From assembly GCF_030272615.1 (NCBI RefSeq), contig NC_081408.1, positions 200,596,341 through 200,660,340 on the forward strand: 64,000 bases of DNA. Direction: 5' to 3'. Below, piece after piece: positions 35,461 to 47,429 of this stretch (the stretch's first letter is position 1; every line of letters starts with the position of its first letter). The notes beneath the pieces were generated by a model. It searched no databases. It was not told the origin of the DNA and saw nothing but the letters and a program-made list of their open reading frames with translations. Origin of the DNA: Cryptomeria japonica. Taxonomy: Eukaryota > Streptophyta > Pinopsida > Cupressales > Cupressaceae. The translations under genes were made by a program, and so were the position numbers.

Positions 35461-35940
35461 CAGTTTGTTCCTTGTCATCACTAGATCATTCTTAGCTCCT
35501 ATAATATGACTTGATGCATGATTCCTTCTGACATACTTGGCTAATATAGGCTCGGTAGGCTTTCTATGATCTTCTTCATCACTCGGTAACTGGATATTCT
35601 CTTCATTTCCTTTAGCAGTCTTCTCGGTAGGACTTCTCGGTTGAACATAGACAAATCCTTCATAATCTTCAGGTTCTTTGGAGTTTCCTTCATCATTTCT
35701 TTCTGCAAGTTCATCAATTTTTACATTTGCACTTTCTACTATTTTGTTAGATGATTTGATCAGACATTTATATCTTTGCTTCTAGAAGAATAACCTAGAA
35801 ATGTTCCTTCTTCACTTTTCTGATCAAACTTACCATTTCTGTCATCTTTGTGAACATAGCATCTACTTCCAAAGATTTTAAAATAATTTACATTAGGTTT
35901 CTAGTCATAGCAGATTTCATAAGGTGTCTTCAAAGTTCCT
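35461..35940 (-). pseudogene. Integrase C-terminus to RT linker (element F)
   Basis: The linker is acidic and Ser/Thr-rich when translated, with stops. It includes remnants of the copia segment following the integrase core (a 'KCYVHKDDRNGKFD'-like part near 35830). No separate gene is present. Confidence 0.5.
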
Positions 35941-36562
35941 TTCTTCAGTTGTACTTGATTCAAGGTGTAAACTGTTGTGCTCATTGCTTCTCTCCAAAAT
36001 GTTTATGACACTTTCTTTTCAATCATCAGGGTTCTGGCACAATCCACAATAGATATGTTTCTTCTCTCAGCTATTCTATTTTGTTGTGGAGTTCTCAGTG
36101 CAGAGACTTGTCTTTTAGTACCATGATCATTGCAGAATAAGTTGAACTCATCAGATGTGAACTCTCCTCCCCTATCAGATCTAAAACATTTCAGTTGTCT
36201 TCCTATTTCATTTTCAACTCTTGCCTTGTACCAATTAAAAATTTGAAAAGCTTCTGATTTTTCTTTTAAAAACATAACTGACATCATCCTTGAATAATCA
36301 TGCACAAATAATATGAAATATTTATCACCATAATAACTCTGAACTTTCATAGGACCACAAAGATCAATATGCACAAGATCTAAAATTCTCTTAAAGTGTA
36401 GGACTTACTTGTAAAGCTTGATCTTGTCATCTTTCCCATCTTACATCCTTGGCACATAGCATTCTCGGGTTTTTCAAGACTCGGTAGACCTCTTACTCGA
36501 TGCTTTTTGCTTATTTTGATCACATTATCAAAATTTACATGACAAAACCTTTTATGCCATAA
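35941..36562 (-). pseudogene. Copia integrase core (element F)
   Basis: The ORF at 36003-36374 contains MHIDLCGPMKV, HDYSRMMSVMFLKEKSEAF, CFRSDRGGEFTSDEFN and TPQQNRIAERRN. The Asp of HIDL, the Asp of SDRG and the Glu of AERRN are the expected DDE catalytic residues. The upstream part (36375-36562) is the pre-integrase region with stops. Integrase inserts the cDNA into the chromosome. Confidence 0.8.
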
Positions 36563-37335
36563 CTAGGTATCTTCTATCTTTGCATATAGACACTTATTCT
36601 GAGTTGAGTCAAGCTGAAATGTGTTACCTTTTGTTTGTGTCCTGGTAGTAGCCAACTTTCCATGCTTGTCTTGAACTTTGACAATTCCTTTATGAAATTC
36701 TATTCGGTAACTTGTGTTGTTTAGCTGTGCTACACTCAACAAATTATATTTCAAACCTTCAACCCAATAAACATAATTGCATTTTGCATTGTCAATAAGT
36801 GTTATAGATCCTTTACCTCTTACTGGACATGGTGCATCATTACCAAATCTTACATAGCCTCCATCATAATCTTCTAATATAACAAACTTGTGTTTATCAC
36901 CTGTCATGTGATGTGAGAATCCACTATCTATGATCCAAGAATCATTAGTATTTATATGAGATATTAAAGCTTTTTCTTCATACCTTTCTTCATCTGATCC
37001 ATCTTTGATAGCCACATAAACAACTTCCTTTGTATCAGTTTCATCTGATTTATCATCATTAGATTCCTCATCAGCTATTAGGTATGTCTTTTTATCTCTT
37101 CTTCTGAAGTCTCAATGTCCTTTGTAATGATTATCTTTCTGTCTGTCATCTCGATAATCTTTCTTTTCAATAGATTCTTTGTTAGGATAGTTAGAAGCCA
37201 TATGTCCAATTCTATCACAATTAAAACATTTCAAAGGCAATTTTCCTTTGTACTTACCTTTTCCTCTCAGTAGCCTTTTGGCTAAAAGTTCTTCAAACTC
37301 TTCTCGCTTTATGATTTCTTCATAAAGTTTGTGTA
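36563..37335 (-). pseudogene. Copia gag C-terminus and protease (element F)
   Basis: The protease ORF (36563-37015) contains SWIIDSGFSHHMTGDK (DSG active site), then VRFGNDAPCPVRGKGS and NLLSVAQL. Upstream, 37112-37335 encodes FEELLAKRLLRGKGKYKG and the zinc knuckle CFNCDRIGHMASNYP, whose final Cys is now Tyr. The gag frame stops abruptly at the LTR of G at about 37335. Confidence 0.8.
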
Positions 37336-38807
37336 CCAACACTGAGAGAGGGGGGTGAATTAGTACAGACAAAAACCCAGTCTTAAATAGGTTTGATAAT
37401 AGGCACTTCAAATGACTGATAAACAGTGATACCGGTCTGGAACAAAGTACAACCGACAAAGCTAAGAGTGACTAAAACAAGCATTAACCGGTTAATCACT
37501 TATCTTTCCACTCAACTCAAAACTACACTACCATTTCACCCTTATGCATGAACAAGTAATCTATCACCAAAATATAATAATAGCTAGTTCAACATGTTTT
37601 ATTAACAGGCATAAAACATAGAACCATCACATGCTTGACAGATAATAACAAAGCATCACAAGATAAAAGCATTACACATGACACACATATTTTTCACGTG
37701 GAAACCCAACTGGGAAAAACCACGATGGGGATGAATACCCACAAGCTATTTTGAACTCTTTAGAAGTCCTCTCTGTTAGGAGCCTTGTCTAGTTAGAGAC
37801 ATTACAATAGGTTCTGCTAGGAATGGATCCTGTTAGGGATCACCCAGTTAAATGATGGCTAGAATACCTGGTTAAGAGTTAAACCTTGTTAGAGGATTTC
37901 AAGAACTCAATAGCTAAAGGATTTCACTAACTCAGTAGCTTCGAGTTACCCTGTTAAGGGATTTACAACAAGCTGGTTAAAGATACCCTGTTAACGGATT
38001 TCACAACTATTGAAGTGGTTAAAGATCAATAGATATAACAATGATCTGATGATAGCACTCAATGCCAATGCAAATCCACTTAAGCTCCCCTTCACCTTCT
38101 ACACTTACACTCTACAGGTATCACTTCTCTCCTCTGGTCTGGCAAGAATCATGTATCCTTTCTCTTGGATACACACACACAACTTTTGCCAACAACTTTT
38201 GAAAGAAACACAACATCGACCTTATAGGAAACAGATAGGTCGGAAGCATAAACCCTAAACCCTGAACCTGTTAGGTTAAGTAATTCAAATGGTTCAATCC
38301 TAACCGTTGAGCATACTACATTAAATGCAATAGTTCTTGATCAATTCTCAAAACATTCTCCATCATCTATTTTCCACCGATTTCATGGTGGCTGATAACC
38401 CATCACTCGTTATCACCGTTTACAAACTTCGCACATTCCCAAGGTAGATAGGGATAGTCTTCTTCATGAAAGATCCTTCATGCGCATAAGGCTTATGTGG
38501 AAACATGATTTGTTCTTTGTTATCATGCTACCTCATCACACGATCACCGATTGAGTCACACAGGCTTGAGGCACTTCAACCGGAAATCCTGACACTACCA
38601 ACTGGTAGTCACACAAGGGTTCCATGTACCGGTTCCCATAACAACATGTTGGTTCACCTTGACATGCCAGTTCACCATGAACAAATATACCACTTCACTT
38701 TGGCATATATATACTAGTTCTCACATATGCGGGTTCACTTCATATCACATATTGACATTAATGACAGCATATAGTATGTCCTTATATCAGTTCACATAAT
38801 GCCAACA
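37336..38807 (-). repeat. 3' LTR of copia element G
   Basis: This 1472-bp LTR matches 43221-44722 almost throughout. It begins TGTTGGCATTATGTG on the minus strand at 38807. The far end diverges at 'gtaccaacactgag' (about 37335); the partner continues to a TGATAAC edge, so this LTR is truncated or fused to F. Confidence 0.8.
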
Positions 38808-38935
38808 ATCTCCCCCTTTGGCATTGATGGCAATATACAAAGATATCTCTCCACTTCCCATCTTCTCCCCCAATTACTGCAGATATCTTCTTCACTTCAC
38901 ATCTTCTCCCCCTTTGACAACAATGCCAAAGTGGA
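38808..38935 (-). promoter_or_regulatory. Polypurine tract and second tract (element G)
   Basis: The plus strand reads 'atctccccctttggcattga' directly after the LTR edge, giving a strong minus-strand purine tract. A second 'tctccccctttgacaacaat' lies at 38908-38927. Confidence 0.75.
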
Positions 38936-39068
38936 GGCACAAGCTTCCTTGGTCCATTATGCTGCTCCCCCTGAGGAGTAGCATCCTTCAACACATCAAT
39001 CAACAAAAAACAAAAAAATGACTATGCAGTACCTGACTAATGTGGAACAAATATTTTTAGTGCACCTC

Positions 39069-39488
39069 CTAAAGGGGTAGTACCCCCAATTCACCTCTTA
39101 AATATACACATGTAGCCTTTGGGAGAGGCTTGGTGAATATTTCTGCTAACTGCTCCTTACTAGAAACATGTTCAAGTGCAATCTCTCTATTTTGAACCTT
39201 TTCCCTCAAGAAATGATACTTAAGCTCAAAATGCTTGGTTCTAGAATGTAAAACCAGATTCTTTGAAATATTGATAGCACTTGTGTTATCATAGAATATA
39301 CTTACCAGTTCAGATACAAGAACTTTGAAGCCATTTAGTACATGCTTCATCTAAATTATCTGAGTGCAGTTCATGAAAGCTGCAACATACTCCACTTCCA
39401 CTATAGACTGAGAGATACAACTCTGCTTCTTATTCATCCATGAGACTAGTCTACCACCAAGAAAGAATGCACCACTGGTTGTGCTCTT
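39069..39488 (-). pseudogene. Copia RNase H C-terminal part (element G)
   Basis: The 93-codon ORF 39069-39350 contains FYDNTSAINISKNLVLHS, LEHVSSKEQLAEIFTKPLP and the terminal ELGVLPL. The upstream part, 39351-39488, encodes the AFFLGGRLVSWMNKKQSC and VEVEYVAAF segments, separated by stops (39351 and 39489). Confidence 0.8.
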
Positions 39489-40511
39489 TTAGTCATCCAC
39501 ATTACCTACCCAATCAGCATCTGTGAATACTTTCAGGTTGAAATCATTGTTGTATGGGTACCACAATCCATAGTCAACAGTTCCCTTCCGATACCTAAGA
39601 ATCCGCTTGATTGCAACCAAGTGGAATTCTCTTGGACTTTTTTGGAACCTTGCAGTAATGCCAATTGCATGTGCAATATCTGGTCTGTTATGCACTACAT
39701 AATGCAGCTTACCAATCATTGATCGGTATTCTTTCTCATCAACCAATGCAGAGTCATCCTCTTTTGATAATTTGCAACTGGTCACCATTGGTGTACCAAC
39801 CAATTTGCTATCTTCCATGCCAAAGGTCTTCAACACCTCTTTGACATCTTTGGACTGAGTGATAAAGATTCCATCTTTCATCTCTTGGATCTGCAGTCCG
39901 ATGAAGAACTTAATCTCCCCTATGAGTGACTTCTCAAACTCTTTCTTCATCTCATCAACAAACTCATGACTCATCTTGTCATCTCCACCAAAGATAATGT
40001 CATCAACAAAAACTTCACAGATCAGGATCTGATCTCCTTCAGACTTCAAGTAGATATTTCTATCTTCACTTGTTCTCTCAAATCCAATCTTCACAAGATG
40101 GGAATGCAAACGTTCATACCAAGCTCTAGGTGCCTGCTTTAGACCATATAAGGCTTTATGTAGCCTGCACACCATATCACTATCTTTAGATAGGGAGAAC
40201 CCATCTTGTTGCTCTATATACACCTCCTCTTCAAGTACACCATTTAGAAATGCATATTTTACATCCATTTGATATACCTTGAAACCTTTAAAATCTGCAT
40301 ATGCAAGAAGCATACAAACTCCTTCTAATATGGCCACAAGAGAAAAGGTTTCTCCATAGTCTTCTCCTTCTTCTTGGGCATATCCTTTGCACAACAATCT
40401 AGCTTTATTTCTAATCACTGTGCCATCCTCATTCAACTTGTTTTTAAAAACCCATTTGGTACCAATGAAATTTTTTATGCTCTGGTCTGGGTACCAAGGA
40501 CCATGTACCAT
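39489..40511 (-). pseudogene. Copia reverse transcriptase and RNase H start (element G)
   Basis: This 340-codon uninterrupted frame is the longest pol ORF in the window. It contains GTKWVFKNKLNEDGTV, KARLLCKGYAQEEGEDYGE, VYQMDVKYAFLNGVLEEE, LYGLKQAPRAWYERLHSH, the catalytic FVDDIIFGGDD box with both Asp residues, GTPMVTSCKLSK and the RNase H opening VFTDADWVGNVDD. It then hits a TAA at 39489-39491, one C-to-T change from CAA. A frameshift near 40450-40510 separates it from the upstream linker. Confidence 0.9.
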
Positions 40512-40980
40512 TTTTCTCTATCTTGTCAAGTTCCTCTTCCATTGCCTTGATCCAGTCTTCATCCTTTTGTGCCTCTTTGAGTGATTTAGGCTCAAATTCA
40601 GAGATCATACATAGGTTTTCTCTGATCTTCCTTCTTGTAAGGATTCCTACATCCTTATCTCCTATGATCTGCTTAGGATCATGATTTAGTTTGACATACC
40701 AAGGAATAGTCTTGACAGGTTCTTCTTGCTTTTCCTCTTCATCCTCATCTTCATCAGCATCAACACTCACCGTTTCAAGGACACTGTTATTGGTGCTTGG
40801 TTGACTAACAACCAGATCCCAGAAGGTTGCAACTGGTTCACTTCCAACTTGCTCACTGTCAGTTTCCTCCAGTTTCTTAGAGGTTTCATCAACTCTTACA
40901 TTGATGGTTTCCATGATTCTCTAAGTCCTATTGTTGAAACACTTGAGAGCTTTGCTCTTGGTGGAATAACCTAGGAATAT
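40512..40980 (-). pseudogene. Linker between integrase and RT (element G)
   Basis: The 156-codon ORF (40444-40914) has a Glu/Asp-rich tract (DADEDEDEEEKQEE), then IPWYVKLNHDPKQIIGDKD and the start of the RT region EEELDKIEKNGTWSLV. This matches the variable acidic linker before copia RT. It overlaps the RT ORF in another frame, marking a frameshift. Confidence 0.75.
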
Positions 40981-41700
40981 TCCCTCATCACATTTCACAT
41001 CAAATTTTCTCTAGTGTTCACTCCTCTTGATGTAACATTTGCTACCAAACACTCTGAAGTAGCTAACCACAGGTGTTTTACCGATCCAATACTCATGGGG
41101 AGTTTTATCCTTACCTTTCTTGATGAGTACTCAGTTCATTGTGTAGACTGTAGTGCTCACCACTTTTCTCCAAAAGGTGTGAGAAACCTTTCCTTGAATC
41201 AACATGGTTCTAGCTGCTTCCACCACAGTCCAGTTATTCCTCTCTGCTAGGCCATTCTGCTGTGGAGTGTGGGGGGTAGACAGTTGCCTCTTGATGCCAA
41301 ATTCTTCACAATACTTGTTGAATTCACTGGAGGTGAGTTCCCCTCCTTGATTAGTTCTCAGGCACTTGATCCTTTTACCACTTTCCTTCTCCACTAATGC
41401 TCTAAAAACTTTGAACTTTACAAAAGCTTCAGACTTATCTTTCAGGAATGTGACCCACATCATTCTTGAGAAGTCATCAGTGAGAATCATGAAGTACCTA
41501 TCACCCTATACACTTCTATTTTTCATAGGACCACACAAATCAGTATGCACAAGATCAAGCAAGTTGTCAGCAGTGAAAGATTTACCTTTAAAGGTTGAGG
41601 AAGACATTTTCCCCAGTTGACACTCTCTGCACAAAGGATTTTCTGGTTTTCTTAGCACCGACAATCCTCTAACTACCTTGTTCTTACTGGCCTTCACAAT
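40981..41700 (-). pseudogene. Copia integrase (element G)
   Basis: The ORF 41131-41490 contains ILTDDFSRMMWVTFLKDK, CLRTNQGGELTSSEF and HTPQQNGLAERNN. The second catalytic Asp is changed (SDQG-type to TNQG). The upstream part (41506-41700) has LDLVHTDLCGPMKN with the first Asp and the CRECQLGKM zinc-binding pair of the pre-integrase domain. Loss of the second Asp would be expected to inactivate the enzyme. Confidence 0.8.
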
Positions 41701-42366
41701 ATTATCAAATTTTATATGGTAGAGTCTCTTATGCCATATCCAGCTATCATCAAACTTGGCCATAAGATAGGTACTGATATTAGCATTCAATTGAAATAGG
41801 TTACCTTTGGACTGCATACCGGTAGCCACAACTTCACCATTCTTTTCTTTGATTCTGCACACTCCATTCTTGAATTCCAGAGTGAGACCACTGTCATTCA
41901 GCTGGGCAACACTCAGAAGGTTGTGTCTGAGACCATCAACCCAATACACATTGTCAGCACTACTCTTTCCATTCAGAGAGATGGACCCTTTTCCTTTAAC
42001 CATACATGGTGCATCATTGCCAAAACGAACCACACCACCATCATATTCTTCCAAAGATAGAAACTTGCTCCACTCACCAGTCATATGGTGAGAACAGCCA
42101 CTGTCAATAATCCACTCATTGGGATTATGAGAGCGGGAGACAAGAGCCTTCTTGTCTGACACATCTTCCTTTACAACAACAAACACAATGTCTTCATTCT
42201 CTTCATCTTTTGATTCCTCATTTGTGACACTTTCATCAACTGCAATAAAACAGTTTCTTTGGTTTCCTCCTTTGAATTTCTTGAACCTTTTAGATTTAAC
42301 CTTGTTGTCACTATTAGGACAGTTAATAGCAATATGTCCTATTTGGTTACAAGAAAAACATTTCAA
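41701..42366 (-). pseudogene. Copia protease and pre-integrase (element G)
   Basis: This is part of the 286-codon ORF 41506-42366. It starts with the gag zinc knuckle CFSCNQIGHIAINC (complete CCHC), then an acidic linker, EWIIDSGCSHHMTGEWSKF with the DSG protease motif, VRFGNDAPCMVKGKGS, NLLSVAQLND and WIWHKRLYHI of the pre-integrase domain. It shows the order gag end, protease, pre-integrase typical of copia. Confidence 0.85.
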
Positions 42367-43200
42367 AGGGAGCTTACCTCTCTATTTACCGGTTCCTTTT
42401 GGTAATTTCCTGGCAAGAAGAGCTTCAAATTCCATCAGAAACTCCTCATCATCCATCACTCTACTCTGTCTTGTTTCATCACTGGTGCTTGCTTCTTTTC
42501 CTTTCCTAGATGGTACCACAGAGGCTTTAAAAGCTGATTCAGTCTTTTGAACACTACCATCAAAACTATTCAGCTCATAGGCTGTTAGCTTAGCAATGAT
42601 GGAGTCTAGGGATACCTTATTCTTATCTATTGATCTCAGCTAGTGAATAGCAGCAACCCTTATTGCATAGACCGGCAACAAGGATCTCAGGACTTTGCTT
42701 ACCACAATGGAATCTTCCATTTTACCTCCTGCACTCTTGATATCTCCAACAACAGTTTTGATTCTTATTCCATACTGTTGAATGGTTTCACCTTCAATCA
42801 TCCGCATGTATTCAAACTTCCCTCTAAGGTTTTCTTCCTTAGCCTATTTTACATGCTCATCACCTCCATAAATATTTTCAAGAGTATCCCATACCTCTTT
42901 GGGATTTACCTTATCTTGGACATCAATAAATTCAATGTCAGATAAACTACTAATTAGGGCTTTCATGACTTGCCCATTCTCTTGCATCTCTCTCTTTTGG
43001 TCATCAGTAAGAGTACCGGTAGGGGCAACATAGGGATTCTCAACCTAGCTCCAGTGTTGAGAACCCATGCTTCTGATGTATATCTTCATTCTATCTTTCC
43101 ATATACTAAACTTTTCCTTGTTAAACTTTGGACCTTCCCTCTTCATCATTACAATAGGATCTTTCCCTCAAGCGGTTAAGTTCACAACATAGAGGACATG
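42367..43200 (-). pseudogene. Copia gag N-terminal region (element G)
   Basis: Translated with stops, the minus strand gives a UBN2-type gag: KEVWDTLENIYGGDEHV, GKFEYMRMIEGETIQQYG, TVVGDIKSAGGKMEDS, SKVLRSLLPVYAIRV and, near the end, FEALLARKLPKGTGK. It runs into the zinc knuckle at 42366. Gag forms the virus-like particle. The start lies near 43200, next to the primer site. Confidence 0.75.
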
Positions 43201-43204
43201 GAGG

Positions 43205-43220
43205 ACACTCTGATACCAAT
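43205..43220 (-). promoter_or_regulatory. Primer binding site of element G
   Basis: The minus strand reads ATTGGTATCAGAGTGT directly after the LTR end GTTATCA. It matches the initiator tRNA-Met-type site over TGGTATCAGAG. Confidence 0.8.
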
Positions 43221-44722
43221 TGATAACTTAGTGATGAAATAATAGTACCAAACTGGCACTGAGAGGGGGGGTGAATCAGTATAGGCAAAAACCCAGTCTT
43301 AAACTGGTTTGACAATAGGCACTTCAAATGACTGATAAACAGTGATACTAGTCTGGAACATAGTACAACCGGCAAAGCTAAGAGTGACTGAAACAAGCAT
43401 TAACCAATTAATCACTTAGCTTTCCACTGAACTCAAAACTAAACTACCATTTCACCCTTATGCATGAATAGGTAATCTATCATCAAAATATAATAACAAC
43501 TAGTTCAACATGTTTTATTGACAGACATAAAACATAGAACCATCACATGCTTGACAGATAATAACAAAGCATCACAAGATAAAAGCATCACACATGACAC
43601 ACATATTTTTCATGTGCAAACCCAACTGGGAAAAACCACGGTGCGGATGAATACCCACAAGCTATTTTGAACTCTTTAGAAGTCCACTGTATTAGGAGCC
43701 TTGTCCGGTTAGAGACATTACAATAGGTTTTGCTAGGGATCATCCAATTAATGGATGGCTAGAATACTCGGTTAAGGGTTAAACCTTATTAAAGGTTACC
43801 TTGTTAGAGGATTTCAAGAACTCAATAGCTAAAGGATTTCACTAACTCAGTAGCTTCAAGTTACCTTGTTAAGGGATTTACAGCAAGCCGGTTAAAGCTA
43901 CCCTGTTAAGGGATTTCACAAATATTGAAGTGGTTAAAGGTCAATAGGTATAACAATGTTCTAATGATAGCACTCAATGCCAATGTAGATCCGCTTAAGC
44001 TCCTCTTCACCTTCTGCACTTATACTCTACAGGTATCACTTCTCTCCTCTGGTCTAGCAAGAATCACGTATCCTTTCTCTTGGATACACACACACAACTT
44101 TTGCCAACAACTTTTGAAAGAAACACAACATCGACCTTATAGGAAACAGACAGGTTGGAAGTATAAACCCTAAACCCTGAACCTGTTAGGTTAAGAAATT
44201 CAAACGGTTCAATCCTGACCATTCAGCATACTGCATTAAATGCAACAATTCTTGACCAATTCTCAAGACATTCTCCATCATTTATTTTCCATTGATTTCA
44301 TGGTGGTTGATAACCCATCACTCATTATCACCGTTTACAAACTTTGCACTTTCCCGAGGTAGATAGGGATAGTCTTCTTCATGCAAGATCCTTCTCACAC
44401 ACAAGGCTTACATGGAAACATGATCTATTCTTCGTTATCATGCTAACTCATCACATGATCACCGATTGAGTCACACAGGCTTGAGGCACTTCAACTGGAA
44501 ACCTTGACACTACCAACTGGTAGTTAGACAAGGGTTCCATGTACTGGTTCCCATAACAACATGCTAGTTCACCTTGACATGCCAGTTCACCATGAACAAA
44601 TATACCACTTCACTTCGGCATATATATATCAGTTCTCACATATGCTGGTTCACTTCATATTATATATTGACATTAATGATAACATACAATATGTCCTTAT
44701 ACCGGTTCACATAATGCCAACA
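43221..44722 (-). repeat. 5' LTR of copia element G
   Basis: This 1502-bp LTR runs from TGTTGGCATTATGTG (44722, minus strand) to GTTATCA at 43221. It carries the shared segment gagagggggggtgaatcag at about 43262 and the core motif at 43606-43645. Confidence 0.85.
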
Positions 44723-46742
44723 ATTTGTGGGCTCAATGAAACCTACTAAAGAGTTAAAGATGGTTATATGATTAGTGTAGTCATAACTCACTGTGTTAGA
44801 TGATGAGCCTTTTCCTTTATCATGCTTCGAGAAGGGTTCCTGGTACATTTTAAGTTTGTCATTGTTATTACCAGTTTTTGCATTTGCTACTTCAATCTCA
44901 CCTCTATCAATGAGATCTTGTATGTAGATTTTGAGCTTCATACACTTTCATGTATCATGTCCCTTGATACGATGATACTCGCAATACTTATTCTCATTAT
45001 ACCACCTAGGTTTGGATTGATTGGGGTCAAATGGGCGAGTGATCGGAAAAACCACTGCACCTTCTTGGACAAGGTTTTGAAACACCATTTCAATAGGCTT
45101 AGCAAGAGGAGTGAAATCTCTTGGAGTCCTTTTGTTTGATCGGTGTGGTCGTCCCTAGACTGAGACATTGTTGTGAGGTTTCTGGGATTGATTTTGATTG
45201 TTTTGATTGTTGAATTGATGATTATTGGTGATGGATTTTGGGGGAGCAACCACAGTTTGGACCCACTTTGCATCAGTTACACCATCGTTGACTATGTTTT
45301 TGTTTTTAGACCAGAGCTTTGGCTTGTCATTATGATAAGAGGAAGAACATTGTGTCAATTTCTGGTAATTTTTCAAGGTTCCTTCCTCCAACAAGACATG
45401 TTCGAGGGCGAGGCCCTTATTGATCATTTTTTGGAAGGATTTGAAAAATTAGGATGTTAAAGGTCTTGAAAGTTCGGGTACGAAGTTATTTTGAAATAAT
45501 TCAATTTGATGTTGCTCTAGCATATCCCACTAAAATTTCTTGATAAGATGTCGCCATCTTTGTAAGAAGTTGGCGAAAGTCTCTTTGGGCCTTTGCTTTG
45601 TGTTACATAGGTCCAACATGGAAACATCATTAGCCATGTTGTAGGCATAGTGAGCTACAAATTTCTCTACCATGTCTGGGAAGGAGATAATGAAGTATTG
45701 TGGTAGAGATGAGAACCATGCGAGGGCATCTCTTGTGAGACTCTTGGGAAAGAGGCTGCGAAGATATAGGTCACTATAGGAGACTTCTCGACATAAGATG
45801 TGAAATTCCCAAAAATGGTCGCGAGGGTCTCCTTTGCCTTCATACTTGGTGAATTTAGGGATCTTAAATCTTGGGGGGTAGGGTGCAACTAATATAGATG
45901 GGTCATAAGAACAATGAGAAAATTCCTCAAACAAGTAAGGTTTCCTATTATTAGTCCCTTCTTTCATGTCCTTGATGATATTTTTTATGTCTTGAATTTC
46001 CTTGATGAGGTCTTGTTGTGGATTTTGATAATGATGAATTGTATTTCCCCCAAGAATTGGATGAGTCAAGGAAGGTGCACCACCACCAATGTATTGATAT
46101 GAATAGGAGGCAAGAATGTAAGATGTGGTGATCGATGTCACAGGATTTGAGTGATAGTTGGTTGCAGTCTGCAAACTATTGTGATGGGATTGATTATGGC
46201 CTGGATGAAATTTGCGACATTGTTGACAGGAAGCAAAGTTTGTGGAATAGAGATGTGTGGTTGAATGGAAGGAGGTGGTATAGAAGCATGTTGGAGAATA
46301 GATGAGATCAGATTCGATAGTGGTATATATGGTAAGGCAGAAGAAGGTGGGATGGAGACCATGGTGGGAGGTGCTGCAGGTGGTATTGATTGAGTTTGGA
46401 TGATTAATGGGGCTGCAATTGATTGAGTTTGACTAATAGGTGCAAAATTTATGTGGGAGAAAGGTCTCCTTGTGGTGGTTGGCCGAGAGTGGATTTTTCA
46501 AATTCAGGTGGAAGTCAAGCTCTATTTTCAAGGAGAGTTTTTATAGGTGTAGTAGGATTATGCTGGATGAACTTTTCAATCATCTCTTGGTTATAAGAGT
46601 CTGCTAGGAAAGTTTTCACTTTCGGGGAGAGTTCATCTTGGCTAACCATGTAAGGATTTTGTCTTTGATCTTGATTGCTAGGTTGCCCACTTTGTGTAGG
46701 ATCTTGTGTGGGATCTTCATATAGGACACTAATGTTCGGCAT
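44723..46742 (-). pseudogene. Ty3/gypsy gag (element E)
   Basis: This starts near the ATG at 46742 (MPNISVLYEDPTQ) with a Gln/Pro-rich N-terminus. The 214-codon ORF 45530-46174 holds the gag capsid-like region: PPRFKIPKFTKYEGKGDPRD, LFPKSLTRDALAWFSSLP and ETFANFLQRWRHL. After a stop and frame changes, a Gln/Asn-rich linker (45155-45427) leads to YCEYHRIKGHDT at about 44960-45000, a CCHC-like box typical of plant gypsy gag, then IQDLIDRGEIEV. The frame is cut at 44722 by element G. No protease or RT follows. Confidence 0.8.
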
Positions 46743-47429
46743 GCCATATTATTGGGGTAGCCAAGCATAAATTCCCATGAAAAATCCTCATGGAGAACTT
46801 TGTATCTCTACTAAGGGTTGTAAAAATATGGGCGGCTTTGGAGGTCCGACCTCCTGCACCAATGACTAGAAGATTTCTGGCCACTATGAACAAAGTGTTT
46901 AGTAATTCTTCCCGTTAGGAGCTACCCTTCGCAGTTGTGCAAGTGCAATTGAGGCCTATAGCCCAATGAAGTACCAGGAACTTAGCAGTCACGCAAGCAT
47001 AATTGAGATCTTTAGGATCCTACTAAGCATGCAATGTGAGAGTGAATTCTCATATCGCCCCAACCATTGACCCTTTTGTAGTCAATGGCCTATTTATTAT
47101 AGTGAGTTGGGAACCCACAAGTCCAGGTGTACTCACTTGGTTCATTCCCCTCTTACCTTCTCAAAGAGCAAGTTGGGAGGGTAGGCCCACTAAGGGTAAA
47201 CATGCAATCAAATAAGAAAAGGTTGGAGGGTCTAGATTTCTTATCATCTAGCTAGACAAGAGCATACTCTCCTACCTTTATGCTTTTCTTAAAATGCAAA
47301 AAAAAATGATTCATTCACCCTTTAATTATCATCTAGGTGCATAGTTAAAAATTAAAAAATAAGCACTAGTTAAAAAAGATAACCGTAAACATAAACCAAG
47401 AAGGGTTTTATACTTGTCTGTTGCGCTAA
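46743..47429 (-). other. 5' leader of element E
   Basis: Non-coding leader between the LTR and gag. It contains an imperfect internal duplication ('gcagt(t/c)(g/a)...aattgag', near 46933 and 46984). No gene is seen. Confidence 0.4.

Larger units (their letters stand above)
32016..37335 (-). mobile_element. Ty1/copia element F, 5' end missing
   Basis: On the minus strand F runs from a gag zinc-knuckle region (cut at 37335 by the LTR of G) through protease, integrase, RT and RNase H to a purine tract and a 3' LTR (32016-33554). No 5' LTR, primer site or gag N-terminus is found on the far side of G. F is therefore truncated or joined to G by recombination. It sits in the C-terminal end of the PMD pseudogene of E. 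Confidence 0.8.
37336..44722 (-). mobile_element. Ty1/copia element G, nearly complete
   Basis: The 5' LTR (43221-44722), primer site, gag, protease, integrase, RT, RNase H, purine tract and 3' LTR (37336-38807) are all present on the minus strand. The 3' LTR lacks its last 20 or so bases, where it meets the gag of F. The right flank is gag of element E, with no matching target duplicate across the F/G block. Total length is about 7.4 kb. Stops and a few frameshifts break the polyprotein. Confidence 0.85.
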
